DNA of 64,000 nucleotides, taken from the NCBI RefSeq assembly GCF_042242105.1, contig NC_092027.1, positions 13,078,221-13,142,220 of the forward strand. The letters run 5' to 3'. A model generated the notes under the pieces. The model ran no database searches and was not told the DNA's origin. It was given only the letters and a program-made list of their open reading frames with translations. The translations under genes were made by a program, and so were the position numbers. Below are positions 1 through 12,812 of the stretch, one piece after another (the stretch's first letter is position 1; each line of letters opens with the position of its first letter). The stretch is from Pempheris klunzingeri. Taxonomy: Eukaryota > Chordata > Actinopteri > Acropomatiformes > Pempheridae.

Positions 1-1440
1 GGGGTCTCCCGATTATTCACTGGAGAGGAAAACAAAGATAAAACATATCTGGATATGCAAACTCCTGCTTGTTTTTTCCTCAGACTTTCCATTAATCTTA
101 GTGCTTAATGTTTTGCTTTCTCCTCGTAAATTATAGCATGTATTTACATTTTTAGGCCTCAGGCACAGTTTTCAGACTTGTATTTAGACTTTAGGACACA
201 TAATTGTCCGAATGAATAAGCTGGAAAAACTGCAGTTGAGTCAACCTGAACTGAAACTCCCCAAAACATTATAATTCAATAAAGGACTCAAGCTGGACTT
301 CTATTAACCTACAATGTCATTTTGTGGTGATATGACTCACAGAGGTATGATTATTTTTAATCATAGGCTACATGGATTTTTATTCTTTACACCCAATCTC
401 ACAAAGCACAAGTGGAATAATCCAAAAGTCAATTTTATTGAGATATACACACCAGTCTCTGCATAATCATTATAATTATTGCACATTACAGTGATACCAT
501 GGTAGTTATGAAGAGATAGTCACTTCTGGCTATCTTATATCTACTATGGATATCAGTGATGGAAGAAGTACTTAAGTTCACTAAAAGTACCAATACAAAA
601 AAGTGAAAATACTCCCTAACATACAAAAGTCCTGCAAATAAAATCCTACTTAAGTAAAAGTAAAAACATTAAAAGTACTCCTGCAGAAAAATGCCCCCGT
701 GTGACTAATATATCATCTCATATATGACATTAAATTGTTGATAGTGGGTCCCAAGATAAATTTGAGGACAATTAATTTGAGAGGAAAGAAGAAAAAACAA
801 CGCTGGACTTTTCCTCTTCCTCAGGCTTTGTTTATCTTATGAAATATTGGATACTTTAATCTCTTTGGGCCTTGAACTATTAAATGAGAGAGGAAACCTT
901 CTTTTAGGGGAACTGCCAACATCTCTTAGACATTTGAACATCAAGTCACTGCTCTTTTGTAAGGGTCCTCACGCCACCAGGAAACCACCAGTTTAATCTT
1001 TACCAGCGTGTTGAATTTATAAGATTAACAAATGTTCATTATTGTAATATCTTAATCTGAAAAGATACTTGTAGTTATGGCACTGGAGTGAATGTAGCGG
1101 AGTAAAAAGTCCACCTGAGATGTAGTGGAGTAGAAGTATAAAGCAGAATGAAATGGAAATACTCAAGCAAAGTACAGGTACTTGAATTAATGTACTTCAT
1201 GTTGTATGTTTTGTTTCAACACATGTATCTATACTGCAGGTAACCAGGGGCACTTGGATGTTAAAAGAAAATACAAATGAATAAATGAAAACTCTGTACA
1301 GCCAAAGTAAAGGTGTTTTATATCTTCTGTCTATCTGTTAGACACACATATATACAGTAAGCTCTCTAAACTTGTATTAATGTTGAATCATGAGTAAATA
1401 AAAGAACTAAACCTGTGAATAACACCCAGGCCTCCTCTCT
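1..1440. other. AT-rich flank upstream of nobox, no gene seen
   Basis: No open frame with exon-like borders was found. The stretch is AT-rich and holds a decayed interspersed element (listed separately at about 556-1200). It may be the end of the intergenic region before nobox. Confidence 0.6.
556..1200. mobile_element. decayed teleost MITE-like repeat (family A)
   Basis: The stretch contains the runs 'acttaagtaaaagtaaaa', 'aaagtactcctgcag' and 'gtagcggagtaaaaagt', typical of a very common fish non-autonomous repeat with 'agta/tact' rich ends. Related copies lie at about 36605-36980 and 44500-44940 in this window. Exact ends and superfamily cannot be fixed by eye. The family assignment is recognition from memory. 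Confidence 0.5.
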
Positions 1441-1663
1441 CGGTGTGCTCTGCTGTCTCTGTACAGGTTTTCATTGGACCTGTTCTGGCCGCTGATTGGC
1501 TGCTCCAGCTTCACCCTTCACGCGATAATTCCCCGTCACGCCGCTGACGAAGGTAATCAATCAATCAGCCTCATTTACCCTCCGGCCCGCGAGCAATTCG
1601 CTTCGTGACCCCGCGTGGCTTAATTGATTATTAGTACGAGTTTATTGGTTTTGACTGGCCGCG
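1440..1663 (+). promoter_or_regulatory. putative nobox promoter
   Basis: The 220 bp before the nobox start codon are less AT-rich than the flank. They contain an inverted CCAAT box in 'ctgattggctg' at about 1491-1501, followed by a CpG-containing stretch. No convincing TATA box was seen at the expected distance. The transcription start was not determined. Confidence 0.35.
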
Positions 1664-4600
1664 ATGGACGAAGACTGTGATTTAGCAGAAGATTTTGGTA
1701 AGGACGTCCAGGCTGACATTTAATTGTTTTATTGGTTTATTGGCTCGTTTTGTCGGCCACGGACAGCCTCTAACTCGGCCCTTGTGTCATTTTTGTAAAG
1801 TTTGAAAGACTTTTAAAAACTTTCTGGACGTATTTAAAGCTCATAAGCTCCCCGGAGACAAAGTAGGAATTTAAAACTCGGCTATTAACACTGACGACCC
1901 GGTGTTTGTACGCGGGGACAGGCTAGCTGGTTTAGCAGCAGCTAGCAGCCCGCAGCTAATTAACGGGCAGGTGAGGTGGCACGAGGCACTGCACAGCTGG
2001 GACACTAATTAAGTCACTGCAGACAGCGGCTCCTCGTGAGGGGGAAGTTTATCAGGTTTTTATCCACAGCCTGAACCTGCAGGTCAGCACATGACCCGTG
2101 AAATATGAAACACACAACTCCTCCAACGTTATCAAGTCGTTTCTCACAATACAGGCGCTTTCCTCAGGTGAAATAATCAGCTTTCACAGCCTCCAGCGGA
2201 TAACACTCATAAACCTGACCCACTTATGTATTCACTCATTTAAAGTCAATTTAAATGCAACGCTAGGAAATATAATTTAGATTACCAGGTCTAAAGTCCA
2301 TGTTCCGTGAAGTCTCTAAAATGTTTATTATTTAGGGTTGGCACATTTATTATTCAGTGAACTAATTTGTTTTGTTGTATGTAAATCTTTTAGTTTCGTT
2401 TTGACTTAACATGGTGTGAATTCAGGCTCAATGAAGATCTGAAACACTAAGTTAATCAATTGATTAGACTCCTGATAAGACTCTCCTGGTTTCCAAAATT
2501 TCCTGGATTCTTGAATGGGTTAGGATTAACTGTTTAAAAATGTAAGGGCAAATTGAACTTGGTATTAATTTTCACTATTCTATTTATTTCTAGACCAAAA
2601 GATTAATCGATTAACCTATATTTATTAAACTAATCAATATATTAATAGACAAGAAAAGATCTGTAGTAACAGTCCTAACTCAAAGCCTCCTTCGCACAGC
2701 GTGCACAGGCAACTTGGTTGGACGCCACAACTGCGAAGGCGTGATCTCCCCGTGCTTCAGTCTTGACCTTGGGACAACTAGGAGCAGCCTGTCAGTGGAT
2801 GGAGTCCCTGATAAATGTTTTGTATGATTATTAAATTTACTATCTCTAAAGAGATACTATCTACTAAAGTTTAAAAAGAGTCTAAAGAGTCTCGAATCAG
2901 CCTGTAATATCAACACCACGAGAAAAGTCTCTTTAAATTGTTGCATGTGATTCTCCTGCAATAGGTAACTTAACCCTGAACATTCCCCCTAAAACCTCCC
3001 AAAAGCAGAAGACATGAGCTCGGTGGCAGCTACGTCCCTGCTATACGTCAACAGTGTCTGTAGAGCCACTTTATGAAACAGTTCAGAACCAAAAACATAT
3101 TTAACACTGAGTAAAACCACATTTGTTATTTCTGTTGAATGTAACAAACCAGGAACACTTAAAACTGAAGAGCTCACAGCCTCCCAGTCTATTTACTGTA
3201 TATATCAAATTACACACACACACACACACACACACAGGGGAAAGCCCAGTGTCCTGTCACATGATCAATAAGAATGAAAGGACAAAAAGGAAAAGAGGAA
3301 ACTACTACCACTAACAAAAATAACATTACCGGTAACAGACGATCAGACGGGATGTAACAGACATCACTGAAATCACTGACTGTAATAAACAACAGAAAAA
3401 AATAAATGTTTCAAGGCTGCTTTTAAAACTAATGAGAGTCAGAGCACACTCTCGGTCATCAGGGAAGCCTATTCCAGCAAACAGGAGCATAAAAACTAAA
3501 TATAGCGTCTCTGAATATTCAATCGAGCTGCCGAACAGCAAGAATACAGAAGCCAGATGAGCTAAGAGGTCCGAGTGATTCAAATATCTTAAGCATATCT
3601 GACTTATGGTGGAGATCATGAACCGTAAAGTCAATTCAGGTGAATAACAGAAGCTAATTTGGTGATAAAAGTTGAGGCTTTAGGTTTTTTTTTCTGGTTT
3701 TGCTCAACAGTAAGAGTTTTAGAGAACAAAGTACAGATAACAGATCACAACTGACCACATGTCACATCAGTGAAAGTGGTCCAGGCTTTACAGAACGTGG
3801 ACAAAAGTGGAAAAAACTTCTCACTTCATTCTGTTGCAGACTGTCCAAGCCTTCTGTGTGAGGAACTGGAGAATTTGGAAACAAAGAACAACCAAGGTAG
3901 GAGGAGGAGGAGGGAAACAGAAGAGGAACTATTTAATCAGAGGGAGGATGAAGAGGCCAGAGAGGAGACGGAGCGAGAAGAGAAAGAGGGGGAGGAGGAG
4001 AGAGAAAAGAAAGTTGTTGTGCCTGAAAAGGAACTGATGGCGACAGAGGGAGAAGAGGAGGAGCAGGTGAAGCCAGAGAGTAGGCTGGGAGCGGAGGAGG
4101 CACAGGAGGTGCAGATGGAAGACAAAAAGATTGAGAACAAAAAGGAAATAATCACTGATAAGAAAGAGGACAACGAAACAAAGTGTCTAGATGAGAAGAA
4201 AAGGAGTAGGAAGAGGCGAGGTAAGAAGCCAAGTGAGCGAGTGAGGAACAGGAGAGGTTTAAAAGATGTCAGTGAGCAGTTTGAGGAGGAAAAGAAGAGT
4301 CAGATACAGGAGGTGTCAGAGGAGAGCTCAGCTCTGTCGGAGCTTCCCATTGGACTGATGAACAGCTGCGACCTGTCTGATCCTGTCTACCTGGGCTGTG
4401 GGGGCACTGGGATGTATTGCCCTCCACTTCCCATTCCCCTTCTGTACTCCGCACAACCTCCGGTCCCGATCCAGCCAGCACCTCCTCAGTCCCACGGGAT
4501 GAAAAGACCACACAGCCCCCCTCTACCTCACAGTATCCCCCAGCAGGGCCCGCAGTCTCTCGAGGTGAGAATCGACTGTCCTGTTCACCAATCACTTGAT

Positions 4601-7600
4601 GAGCTTTGAACACCTATAGTGACCAACATTGTATCTGAACTGATTTTCAGGACTTTTAACTTTTTCCCTTTTATCTACTATTTAAACAAGCCCTCCACTT
4701 ACTCATGATTGCTCTCCTATAAAAGTACCAGACTCACAGTGAACATTTAAAAAAGATCAAAATCACTGCAGCAATGCCAGGTCAAACCAGAATTGTTCAT
4801 GTTTTGTATGGTTGCCTTTCAGTCCAGTGGAAATATTCTGCATGTCTGCTGCTTCATTTACGACATATTTCTCCCAAATTCAGCTTGACATGTTTCAGGT
4901 GATTGGAAACTTTGGGATGTTTACATAACTTTAAAATAACCATATGTGGGTGTGAATAATGTTTGGCTGCTGAGCCCAAGGTTTAACCTCTTCAGCCAAA
5001 CAGACTCTTACGCATGTTCTAGTGAAGATTGCCAGATGTCTAATAATAAGTTACATGTCATGTATAATTACAGTGTGATGTGTATGAAATGATGCACACA
5101 CACAGCCTCTATTAATGATTCAGTTGTAAAAATAGTGTGGTATCAGCAGGGAAATGAGATTCATTGAAATAACAAGTACATGTAGAATTAGATAATGAAA
5201 CCATGTCAGATCATTTAATCTCAGAATTTTGTAAAGGAAAGTGGAGAGAATTTTTTTTTTTATTATTTAGCAGCATGGCGTACTGTATTCTGTGAGAAGG
5301 CTCTGTTCACAACCTAGAAGCTTAGATGATCATAGATAAAGTCATGGGTTAAGCTATAACAAGAAACTTAAATTCCTCTGATTTTAGACCACAACTGCAT
5401 TCTTTATAAAATAGAAATAGGGTTGCTTTCCCTATTTTTATTTTATAAAGAATGCAGTTGTGGTCAGAAAAAATCAGAAAAGCTAAAAATTGTCTACTTC
5501 CTGGTCTGTGAGAGCGTCATGCTGTGGTGGACAGAGCCTTCCTAACTGATACGCAGAGCGCTGATGACTAAAATGTGAGTATAGCAGAACTGAAACAATC
5601 AGGCGATAGGTCGATTGACTGAGAGGAAATTAATCATGATCTATTTCAAAGAGAAATTTGCTGGTCTCATCTTTTCCAAAGGTGAGGATTTGCTGCTTTT
5701 TAGCTGTAGATAATAATTTGGATATCTGTGGGTTGTAAATTGTCAGACAAATTAGGCCATTAGAAGACATTACCTTGGGCTCTGGGAAATTGCAATGGGC
5801 ATTGTTTATTTATTTTCTGACATTTAGTAGACCAAATAATTAATCAATTAAGAAAGCAATGGCTGATCAGTTCATAATGAAACACATCATTAACTGCAGC
5901 CCTTGAGTACAGGTATATCAGTGCCACTTATGAAAAGTATGTGGTATGAAAGGAACAAAATTGGAAATTAATTGCTTTGTCTTTGAAGTCCTAAACTCAC
6001 TTTTATTTTCAGAAATCATTGTTGCATTGATTTCTGTGGGCTGAAACATTCAACTGTGCTTCCCTTGGTGCTCAGCAGTGTTTTGGCAGGAAAACATCCC
6101 TGCTGGCTGTTTTTACATTCCTCCAAAATTGTGCTCAACTTTCAAGAAATGTGGTTATTGACACTTGACAGTAAGAACATCAGCATTTTAAAAGGAAAAA
6201 CCCATAAATAGGGAGGTATTTAAATGACTGAATATGACTGAGATGGTGAGTACTGAGGTGATGTTTGTCTGGTTCATGGCAGATGGAGATAACCCAGGTC
6301 TACTCCACCCGACGCTCCATCCGCTACAGCACCAGGGGTCGAGGCCGGGCGCTGAGCTTCTCTCTGGTGCCGGGGTTAGAGACTGTAGAAAACTGCCTGC
6401 TGCCGCCTGCACCAAAGAAGAAAACACGAACACTCTACAGTACTGGTAATCGAATTATCAGCTTGTCCAGATGCATTCAGCTTTGATCGTTCAAGTAGTT
6501 GACCTGTATGTGTTTGTCTGCATGTGCATATGCGTGCAGATCAGTTAGAGCATTTAGAGGCGTTGTTCCAGAAGGACCACTATCCTGATGCAGAGAAGAG
6601 GAAAGTCATCGCTGCTTCAGTTGGTGTCACACCTCAAAGAATTATGGTTAGGCAGCCATCTTCCTCTTTTGATCCTCTGAGAAATTTCCCTTGTGGCTCA
6701 TTTACATTGGTGGTATATATGTGGTGATGTACCTCTTCGAAGCAAGTACAGGCTCTCAGCTAACGGGGAACTCAGCTCTCTCCCTCTCATCCATCTTTCC
6801 CCTCCCTTCTCATCCTGTTTCCATCACCCTCCAGTTTCTTGCCACCACCCTCAATCATTTTCCCACATATCCTTTTTATTGTGCCCTTCTGCATATTTCT
6901 GTGTGCCAGGTCTGGTTTCAGAACCGCAGGGCTAAGTGGAGGAAAGTGGAGCGCTCCATCACAGCGAAGGTTGAACACCGACAGACTAGAGCTGGATGCA
7001 GCAGCAGCCCCCTACATCATCAAATCAATCCCACCCTGCCCACACTGGCACCCAACAGGTATTACAGTATTTTCCCTATGTGTTTTGTCCTCAGATGGTG
7101 CAAATTACCCTTTTTCTCTTTTTTCACATTTTTTCAGTAAGGGAGCTCTCTCTTACTCTGGTCACTTTGCCACCAAGCTACCCCAACTCGCCCCTGCAGC
7201 ACCCTCTTTCTCCACCCTGTCCAACCAGACTCCGCCCTTCTACAGCAACCTGCTGGCCAGCCTCAACAGCCCAGGTGTGAAATCCACAAAAATATATACA
7301 ATTTTTCTAAACGCACTCGTCCTGATGCATTAGGTTATTGTGCTCCATAATTACTTTTCAGGAGAAGTTGGGTTTCTGGGGAGCTATGCTATTTTCCCCC
7401 AACTTGAGCAGAGACGGGATGCCTTTGTTAGTCCATGTGTGAAAATAGAGGGTTTGTTAAATGGTGAAAACAAAAGGGGTTATCTTAATTAATGAATCTT
7501 TATGTGATCTGGGCCTTCTGAGGGTTTAATAATCTTTGCTCTGAAGCACAGCATTAACATTTTTTCTTATTCATAAACATTTTTACATCAAGAACAGTAT

Positions 7601-10600
7601 GTAACAGCATGCTGAGGTGAGCGGCCTTGTTTTGTTGTGTATACACAGCCTAAGGTCCTGTTCGACACAAACACAGGGTTGTCAAGCAATGAGTTGAAAT
7701 TGGTTCACTTATCTTTCAGGAGTTGTGAAATCCTGTCTCATAGTGCACCCATGGCCCTTTACATAGCATAGTACTGCCTGAGTGTCCCCACTGCAGGCAC
7801 CAAAGACCCCTAGATAATAAATCCCTCTCATCTCTGTTTTTGCGCAGTTTAACAGAAGTAGTGGGAAGTTTGTTCTTGATTTATTATTAACAGTGAAATT
7901 AGTGGCTTTATAAGTCCCTAATGTACAGTTTGTGATATTACCAACTGTCTGTCTTTGGTATATTTTCCTTCTTTAAGAGAAGCTTTATCTTGATGCTATA
8001 GGAATCCATTAATTGAATTGAGCTGAATTTAAAGGGGACATATTATGATAAATGCTTTTTTAATGTCTTTTCAACATAAATATGCACCCCTGGTGTGTGT
8101 AGAGACCCTCAAACTATGACAAAAGACCATTCGCTCTTTTTTTCCCTGCTCTGTCCTTCAGTAAATGTGCGTGAAAACATGCTGTTTAGATTTGGCTCTG
8201 CATGTGACGTCACAAGTAGGTCACATGTTCAACTGAAAACATGAATCCACCTCACTGTTCGCCACCATTGTTATCTCGCTGACAGCTTCAGTAAAACTAA
8301 GATGCGAAGGTACGACCAAAGCAAGCAAATTGTTCTGCTGTTGGCTGCAAACACCAACATAGTCTTCATGTCTTTCCTCTTTATTTTAGATGGGTTTGGT
8401 GCGGAAATTTCCCCACGACTGGAAAAATGGAACGTTTGTTTGTAATGTTATTTTACGTTGTTTAGGCTCAGGCATGGCCGGCCTCTGATTGGTTTGTCAA
8501 AACGTAGTCCCACCCTAAAGCATGCCCTGCCTTATTGTCTGTTTTCCTGTAAATGAAACCAAAACTTACAAAATGAACATCATAAAGACTTGAAACTAGT
8601 GATTGGTCCCTGTTTAAGAAAATGTTTACTGAGGTAATAAATCAAATGAGAAGTGTGGTCATTTTCTCATAGACTTCCACACAACTGGACTTCTTTTTGG
8701 AATCAGTGGAGTCGCCCCCTGCTGGACATTAGAAAGAATGTAGGGTTCGGGCACTTCCACATTGGCTTCACTTTTTAGACCCAGAACTTAAGTCCACTTC
8801 TTTCATGCAGTCTATCCCTCACAAACACCAGCAGAGCTGATGCGTGAGTTGGTGGGCGTTTCCTGCTCAGGCTTGTGGGAGCTGATCAATCAGAGCAGAC
8901 TTGGCTAGCAGCCAGGAAATAAAATGGAGCTGTCAGAAATGGGATGAGAAGAGCGGCATGCACAGCTTGAGAAAAAGAATGCATTTTGAACATTTCAGCT
9001 TTTCCAAAAATATTATAGTTGGACCCAAAATAAAAATATGAAACTGCTGAGATTAAAGGAGATATATCATGCTCATTTTCAGTCAGTGGACATTCACCTT
9101 CACCTTGTTGAGATTGTAAAATTCCCCAGAAACCAAACTACAGGATTGCTTTAATCTCAGTGTTTTTAATCTATTTTCTGTCCAAGGTCAATCCAGCATG
9201 AAAGATGGGGGCCACCACCAGCTTTCATCTCAGGGGGGGTTGTCAGAGTTCCATCCCCGCCCCATGCACAGCCCTCCCCCTCTGCGTCGAGCCAGTCTCC
9301 CCCTTTTCACAACAACCTACAACCCCGCCAACCCCACTCCACCTCTCCTTAACACCCTCGCTCACACTCCGCCTCTTTTCCTGGATGCTTTGGAGGGCGG
9401 CTCCTCCTTGGCCCATCGTGACACCCAGTCTCTGCAGACTGACACCAGGTCAGTTCAGCTCACAGCCAACTGTGACATGAATACTAGAGGATGATTTGAA
9501 CAGGGACAACGAGTACAAGAGATGACAGGAGGACAGAGTGTTGGCAGGCTGCAGACACGAGCAGGGATCCTGTGAAATACTGATATAATGATGCCTCAGA
9601 CAGCGCCTGTAATAGTGGGGAGTCAGTTTCAGCTGGTGCTCTGAAATATTTTAGAAATCATGCTGGGAGACGTCCTGGTTAGTAATTGCTTTGTATAACA
9701 TTATGTTCATTTGTTTGACTACAATTATGTTCTACAGCACTTTGAAATCCACCAGTGCAAGACAACACAAACACAAAATTGTCTGACAATTTACAGCCAT
9801 CAACATCAATACATTTTCCAGGCCTGCTGTTAGGAGATTTAAAGGTTCAATTCACCCAAATTGGTAGAAACACATTTTCATTGAAATGCTTTCAACAAGA
9901 ATAATAGTTTTTGAATTGGTTACCAGCATGGTCTGTTGAATAACTGGGACAGTCCAGTGTTTAGAAAACAATGTTGCTCAAAAAAAATCTGAAATGTCAT
10001 TTTCAATATAATATATATAAAATACATTCACCTCCACTGTATTTGAGTGAAATGTCTGACAATAAATAAGCTAAAATATTACTAAAGTTTTTACTTAAGT
10101 AAGCTTAAGTAGCTTTGCTCCACATGAAGAAGTTGTACAGTTGCTCAGCAATCCTCACTCCACTAGTGGAACAGAGTAGTAAACACATCTGTGTTTCTGT
10201 GAGCATAAAACGAGCATGATTGGCTTTTACCTAGTTCTCACTTACACTGTGTCAGATGACATTTACATAAAGTTGAGCTGTTCTCAGTTTTCCACTGCTG
10301 GGTGCCTTTTTAAATCTCAGTAGCTCAGCAGGTTTTGGGCAGCAACGCCAAGTCATAGTCCTACGTGATGTGGTGACACAAGTCTTGTTGTAATTTGGGT
10401 GAATTGACCCTTTAAGAGGGCACTGGGATAAAAGTTGGTTGATTAATCATTTTATATATCAAAGGTTCCTCCTCTTGAGTTAAAAGCAATCCTGTTTACA
10501 GTAAGACGCCATCTATCAAAGGTGGGTGTGTGTGAGACTAAATTCTTCTTTGTATCGGTCTCAGTTCTTTGTTTGACTTTGGGGAGAAGCTCGACTACCT

Positions 10601-12646
10601 GACCTCAGGCCAGCAGAACAACACACTCTCCTACCAGCTCCAGACCTCCTACCCCACCAGCCAGCCCCAGCACCAACCTCAAGCATCTCTGACCCGCATG
10701 GCCTACCTCACCCCCTCCCCGTACCTCACCCCCAACCCTCCAGATTCCAACCCTAACTCCTACCTGACCTTTGGTCCAGGAGGAAACTCCACTGGGATGG
10801 TGACGTACTCCACGGGGGGCCACCCGTACTTCCAGTCCCAGAGTGCAGGACAAATCCTGCTGCAGTCAGCCGGACATCACAGTGAGTTTTTGGGATTAGA
10901 TTTGATTTGATTGACTAATGGAGCCACACAAATGCATAAAAATCAAACATAAAATAAAAAATATATTTCATAAGTGTGACATTAACCAAAAATAAATCAA
11001 ATAAAATAAACAGTACATTTTGATTAATAACCTGCCACATTACTCTAAATAAGTCTTGCTTCTTTTTGTTTCATATGACTCTAGTATAAAAAAGACTACG
11101 TTGTTTAATTAAGGCATTTAAAACAACCTGAAGGAGTCATAGAGTTGTGAAATAATTTTTATCAGTACAAATTTCCTTTTAATTATAATTTTTTCTAATT
11201 ATAATGCTCCTCAACATAGAAACACAGGAGTCTCCTGGATAGTTAAATAATACTATATTATATTAATAATACTATATATATTATTTATGTTTTGCAACTA
11301 CTACAACTCAACCATGATGCGTATGTGGCTGCTGTTGCAAACGAGCCAGTCAGAGATGTGAATCAGATATGCAGCAAAGTCAGAAGCCTTAAAATGCTAC
11401 ACTATACATCCATAATTAACCCAGAATCTTTGAATAAATTACAAATAAATTGATTTAACCTACTGAATGCATCATCAACCTAACATAATTTAGGCCAGCA
11501 TAAAATGTTTAACTTGCCAATATTGATGCATGCAACAGAATTTTAAAGCTCAGCAATGAGATGTTCCTCACAGAGATGCCCCCCAAGAGCTGCAGGTAAC
11601 TTTTATGTAAACAGGCTTGTACCATTTTTACTTTTTTGATCAAAGAACCAGATACTTTCTGATGTAGTTGTTCAACTTTTGCAGTCCTTTAGCACGGACC
11701 ACGTCCATTGACTGACATGAAAATTAAAGTGTTTTATATTTGTTTTTGGCATTTTTGCTTTTAATTAATGGTTGACATTAGAGCTAGACAGTAAATATGG
11801 GAAGACAGAGGGCAGACTACAAAGGACCCTGGCTGACATCAAACCTAGAGAGCTCTAATTACATGATATGTGTCTTAACCACTCAGACACCTGGACGAAT
11901 ATTTATTTGATATAAAATGTATGAGGAAGGATTGGCTGGTGATATAATGTGGAAGGGTAGGGGGAAGAGTCACCTTAGCTTCTTGGCTCTGTGGCCGCCT
12001 GAGGGACTGATGAGATATGAGGGGAGCCATGGTGTGGGACAGAAAAAGAGAACAGATGGGTATGCAGAGCAGACAGGCATTTATAGACGTATGACAGGAA
12101 GAGGGGTGTCGGAGGTGTGGTCCTGCTCCTAAACTGGAGCTAAATTCCCCCCAATAAATCTCAGTTGTCACGTCTCTGTCTGAATCTTGTTGACGTGCAG
12201 GTGGGATCGCAGCTTACCAGTCGTACCCGTGGGGTAGCATGTACAGTCAGCCTGCCATCCACCAGCGTGCTCAGTGCCCTCCAACTTACCCTACCAGCAT
12301 GGGGGGTGCACGACAGCCACCCTCGTCCACCACCCTGCCTCCCCCGTCATTCTTCACCCGGGGAGACCACGGGCCCTCACATGCAAACCCCCAGCGCTCA
12401 TCGCACACCCATACACACACCGCAACCAGCAGCAGCACCGCTGTCCTCCCTCCTGTGTCCACCCTGCGGCCTTCTCGCCTCAGAGCAGAAAGCACTCCAA
12501 CCAAGACTGCATCCCTGCTGCCCTCCCAGATCAGCCCTGCCTCTCCAGAAAGCTCTCCAGTGCCCCCTTGTGTCAAGATAGAGTATGACAGCCCTCGAGA
12601 GATTCACAGCCACTTCCACTGCGACTTCTCCCCCATTCGCTTTTGA
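1664..12646 (+). CDS. nobox: homeobox protein NOBOX (oogenesis homeobox), 9 exons
   Basis: Exons: 1664-1697, 3771-4564, 6283-6445, 6540-6646, 6910-7058, 7138-7274, 9187-9448, 10565-10881, 12201-12646. All introns are GT-AG and the frame closes at 2409 nt (802 aa). NOBOX is a germ-cell homeodomain transcription factor that activates oocyte genes in the nucleus. Residues about 50-200 are Lys/Glu-rich and about 200-276 proline-rich. The homeodomain spans residues 321-380 over three exons, from [10 protein letters not shown] to RRAKWRKVE, with helix 3 reading [10 protein letters not shown] (Gln50, Asn51 present). This closely resembles vertebrate NOBOX as I remember it. The C-terminal half is Pro/Ser/Thr/Gln-rich and looks like an activation region. 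The start is the first ATG (gcgATGG). Exon 1 is tiny and joins exon 2 through a split GTG codon at 3770/3771, so the apparent GTG start there is a splice artefact. The first exon is the least certain part. Confidence 0.9.
5387..5465. repeat. near-perfect hairpin inverted repeat in nobox intron 2
   Basis: The left arm at 5387-5422 and right arm at 5430-5465 are 36 bp each and complementary except for one base, with a 7-base loop. Outside the arms, 'ctgatttta' on the left and 'aaaaaatcag' on the right extend the pairing imperfectly. It may be a palindromic MITE or a foldback left by replication slippage. In the nobox transcript it would form a strong stem. Confidence 0.85.
5650..5905 (-). mobile_element. 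teleost AT-rich interspersed repeat (family B), reverse copy
   Basis: Read on the minus strand, it has the features of a widespread fish repeat: 'agggctgcagttaat' at its start, 'attaattatttggtct', 'aaatgtcagaaaa', then 'cccaaggtaatgtctt'. Similar copies lie at about 16265-16690 (+), 26690-27060 (-) and 39296-39490 (+). Superfamily is not assigned; borders are approximate. Confidence 0.55.
8027..8815. mobile_element. composite teleost interspersed repeat in nobox intron 6
   Basis: It begins with 'aaaggggacatattatg'. It then contains the block 'ggagtcgccccctgctgg' preceded by 'gtcattttctcatagact' and followed by 'cattggcttcactttt', a combination common in percomorph intergenic DNA. A second 'aaaggagatatatcatgctc' start occurs at about 9056. 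No coding capacity was seen. Borders are approximate and recognition is from memory. Confidence 0.5.
9839..10415. mobile_element. MITE with TTAA target sites and about 20-bp terminal inverted repeats
   Basis: TTAA at 9839-9842 and 10412-10415 flank a 569-bp element. Its ends are 'aggttcaattcacccaaatt' and the near-complement 'aatttgggtgaattgaccct'. TTAA duplication plus matching inverted ends fits a piggyBac-type non-autonomous element. It contains no transposase frame. It lies inside nobox intron 7. Confidence 0.75.
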
Positions 12647-12806
12647 ATACGTTTGTCTGTGTGAGAGGGTGTATTTGACGTGTGTGTGTGTGTGAATGTC
12701 TTGTGTAAATGTGAGTGTTTCAGTATTTTTTCATTTGTATAGCTATTAAGATGTTCTAAGTGGAAATATTCCGTGGGCTTGGTTGGGCTGCGTTTAGCTT
12801 GGCTGC

Positions 12807-12812
12807 AATAAA
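12807..12812 (+). terminator. nobox polyadenylation signal
   Basis: A canonical AATAAA lies about 160 bp after the nobox stop codon, and a GT-rich stretch 'attgttgtgtt' follows within 20 bases. This gives a short 3' UTR. Confidence 0.7.

Noticed and set aside
2098..2280. 60-codon frame in nobox intron 1
   Set aside because: AT-rich, no splice sites that fit, no recognisable motif.
3770..4609. Stand-alone 279-codon frame starting at GTG
   Set aside because: It is nobox exon 2 read through its donor. The first codon is completed by the G of exon 1, and the real exon ends at 4564.
12165..12588. Overlapping frames in nobox exon 9 (138 and 104 codons)
   Set aside because: The frame that continues correctly from exon 8 is the one ending at 12646; the others are shadows in proline-rich sequence.
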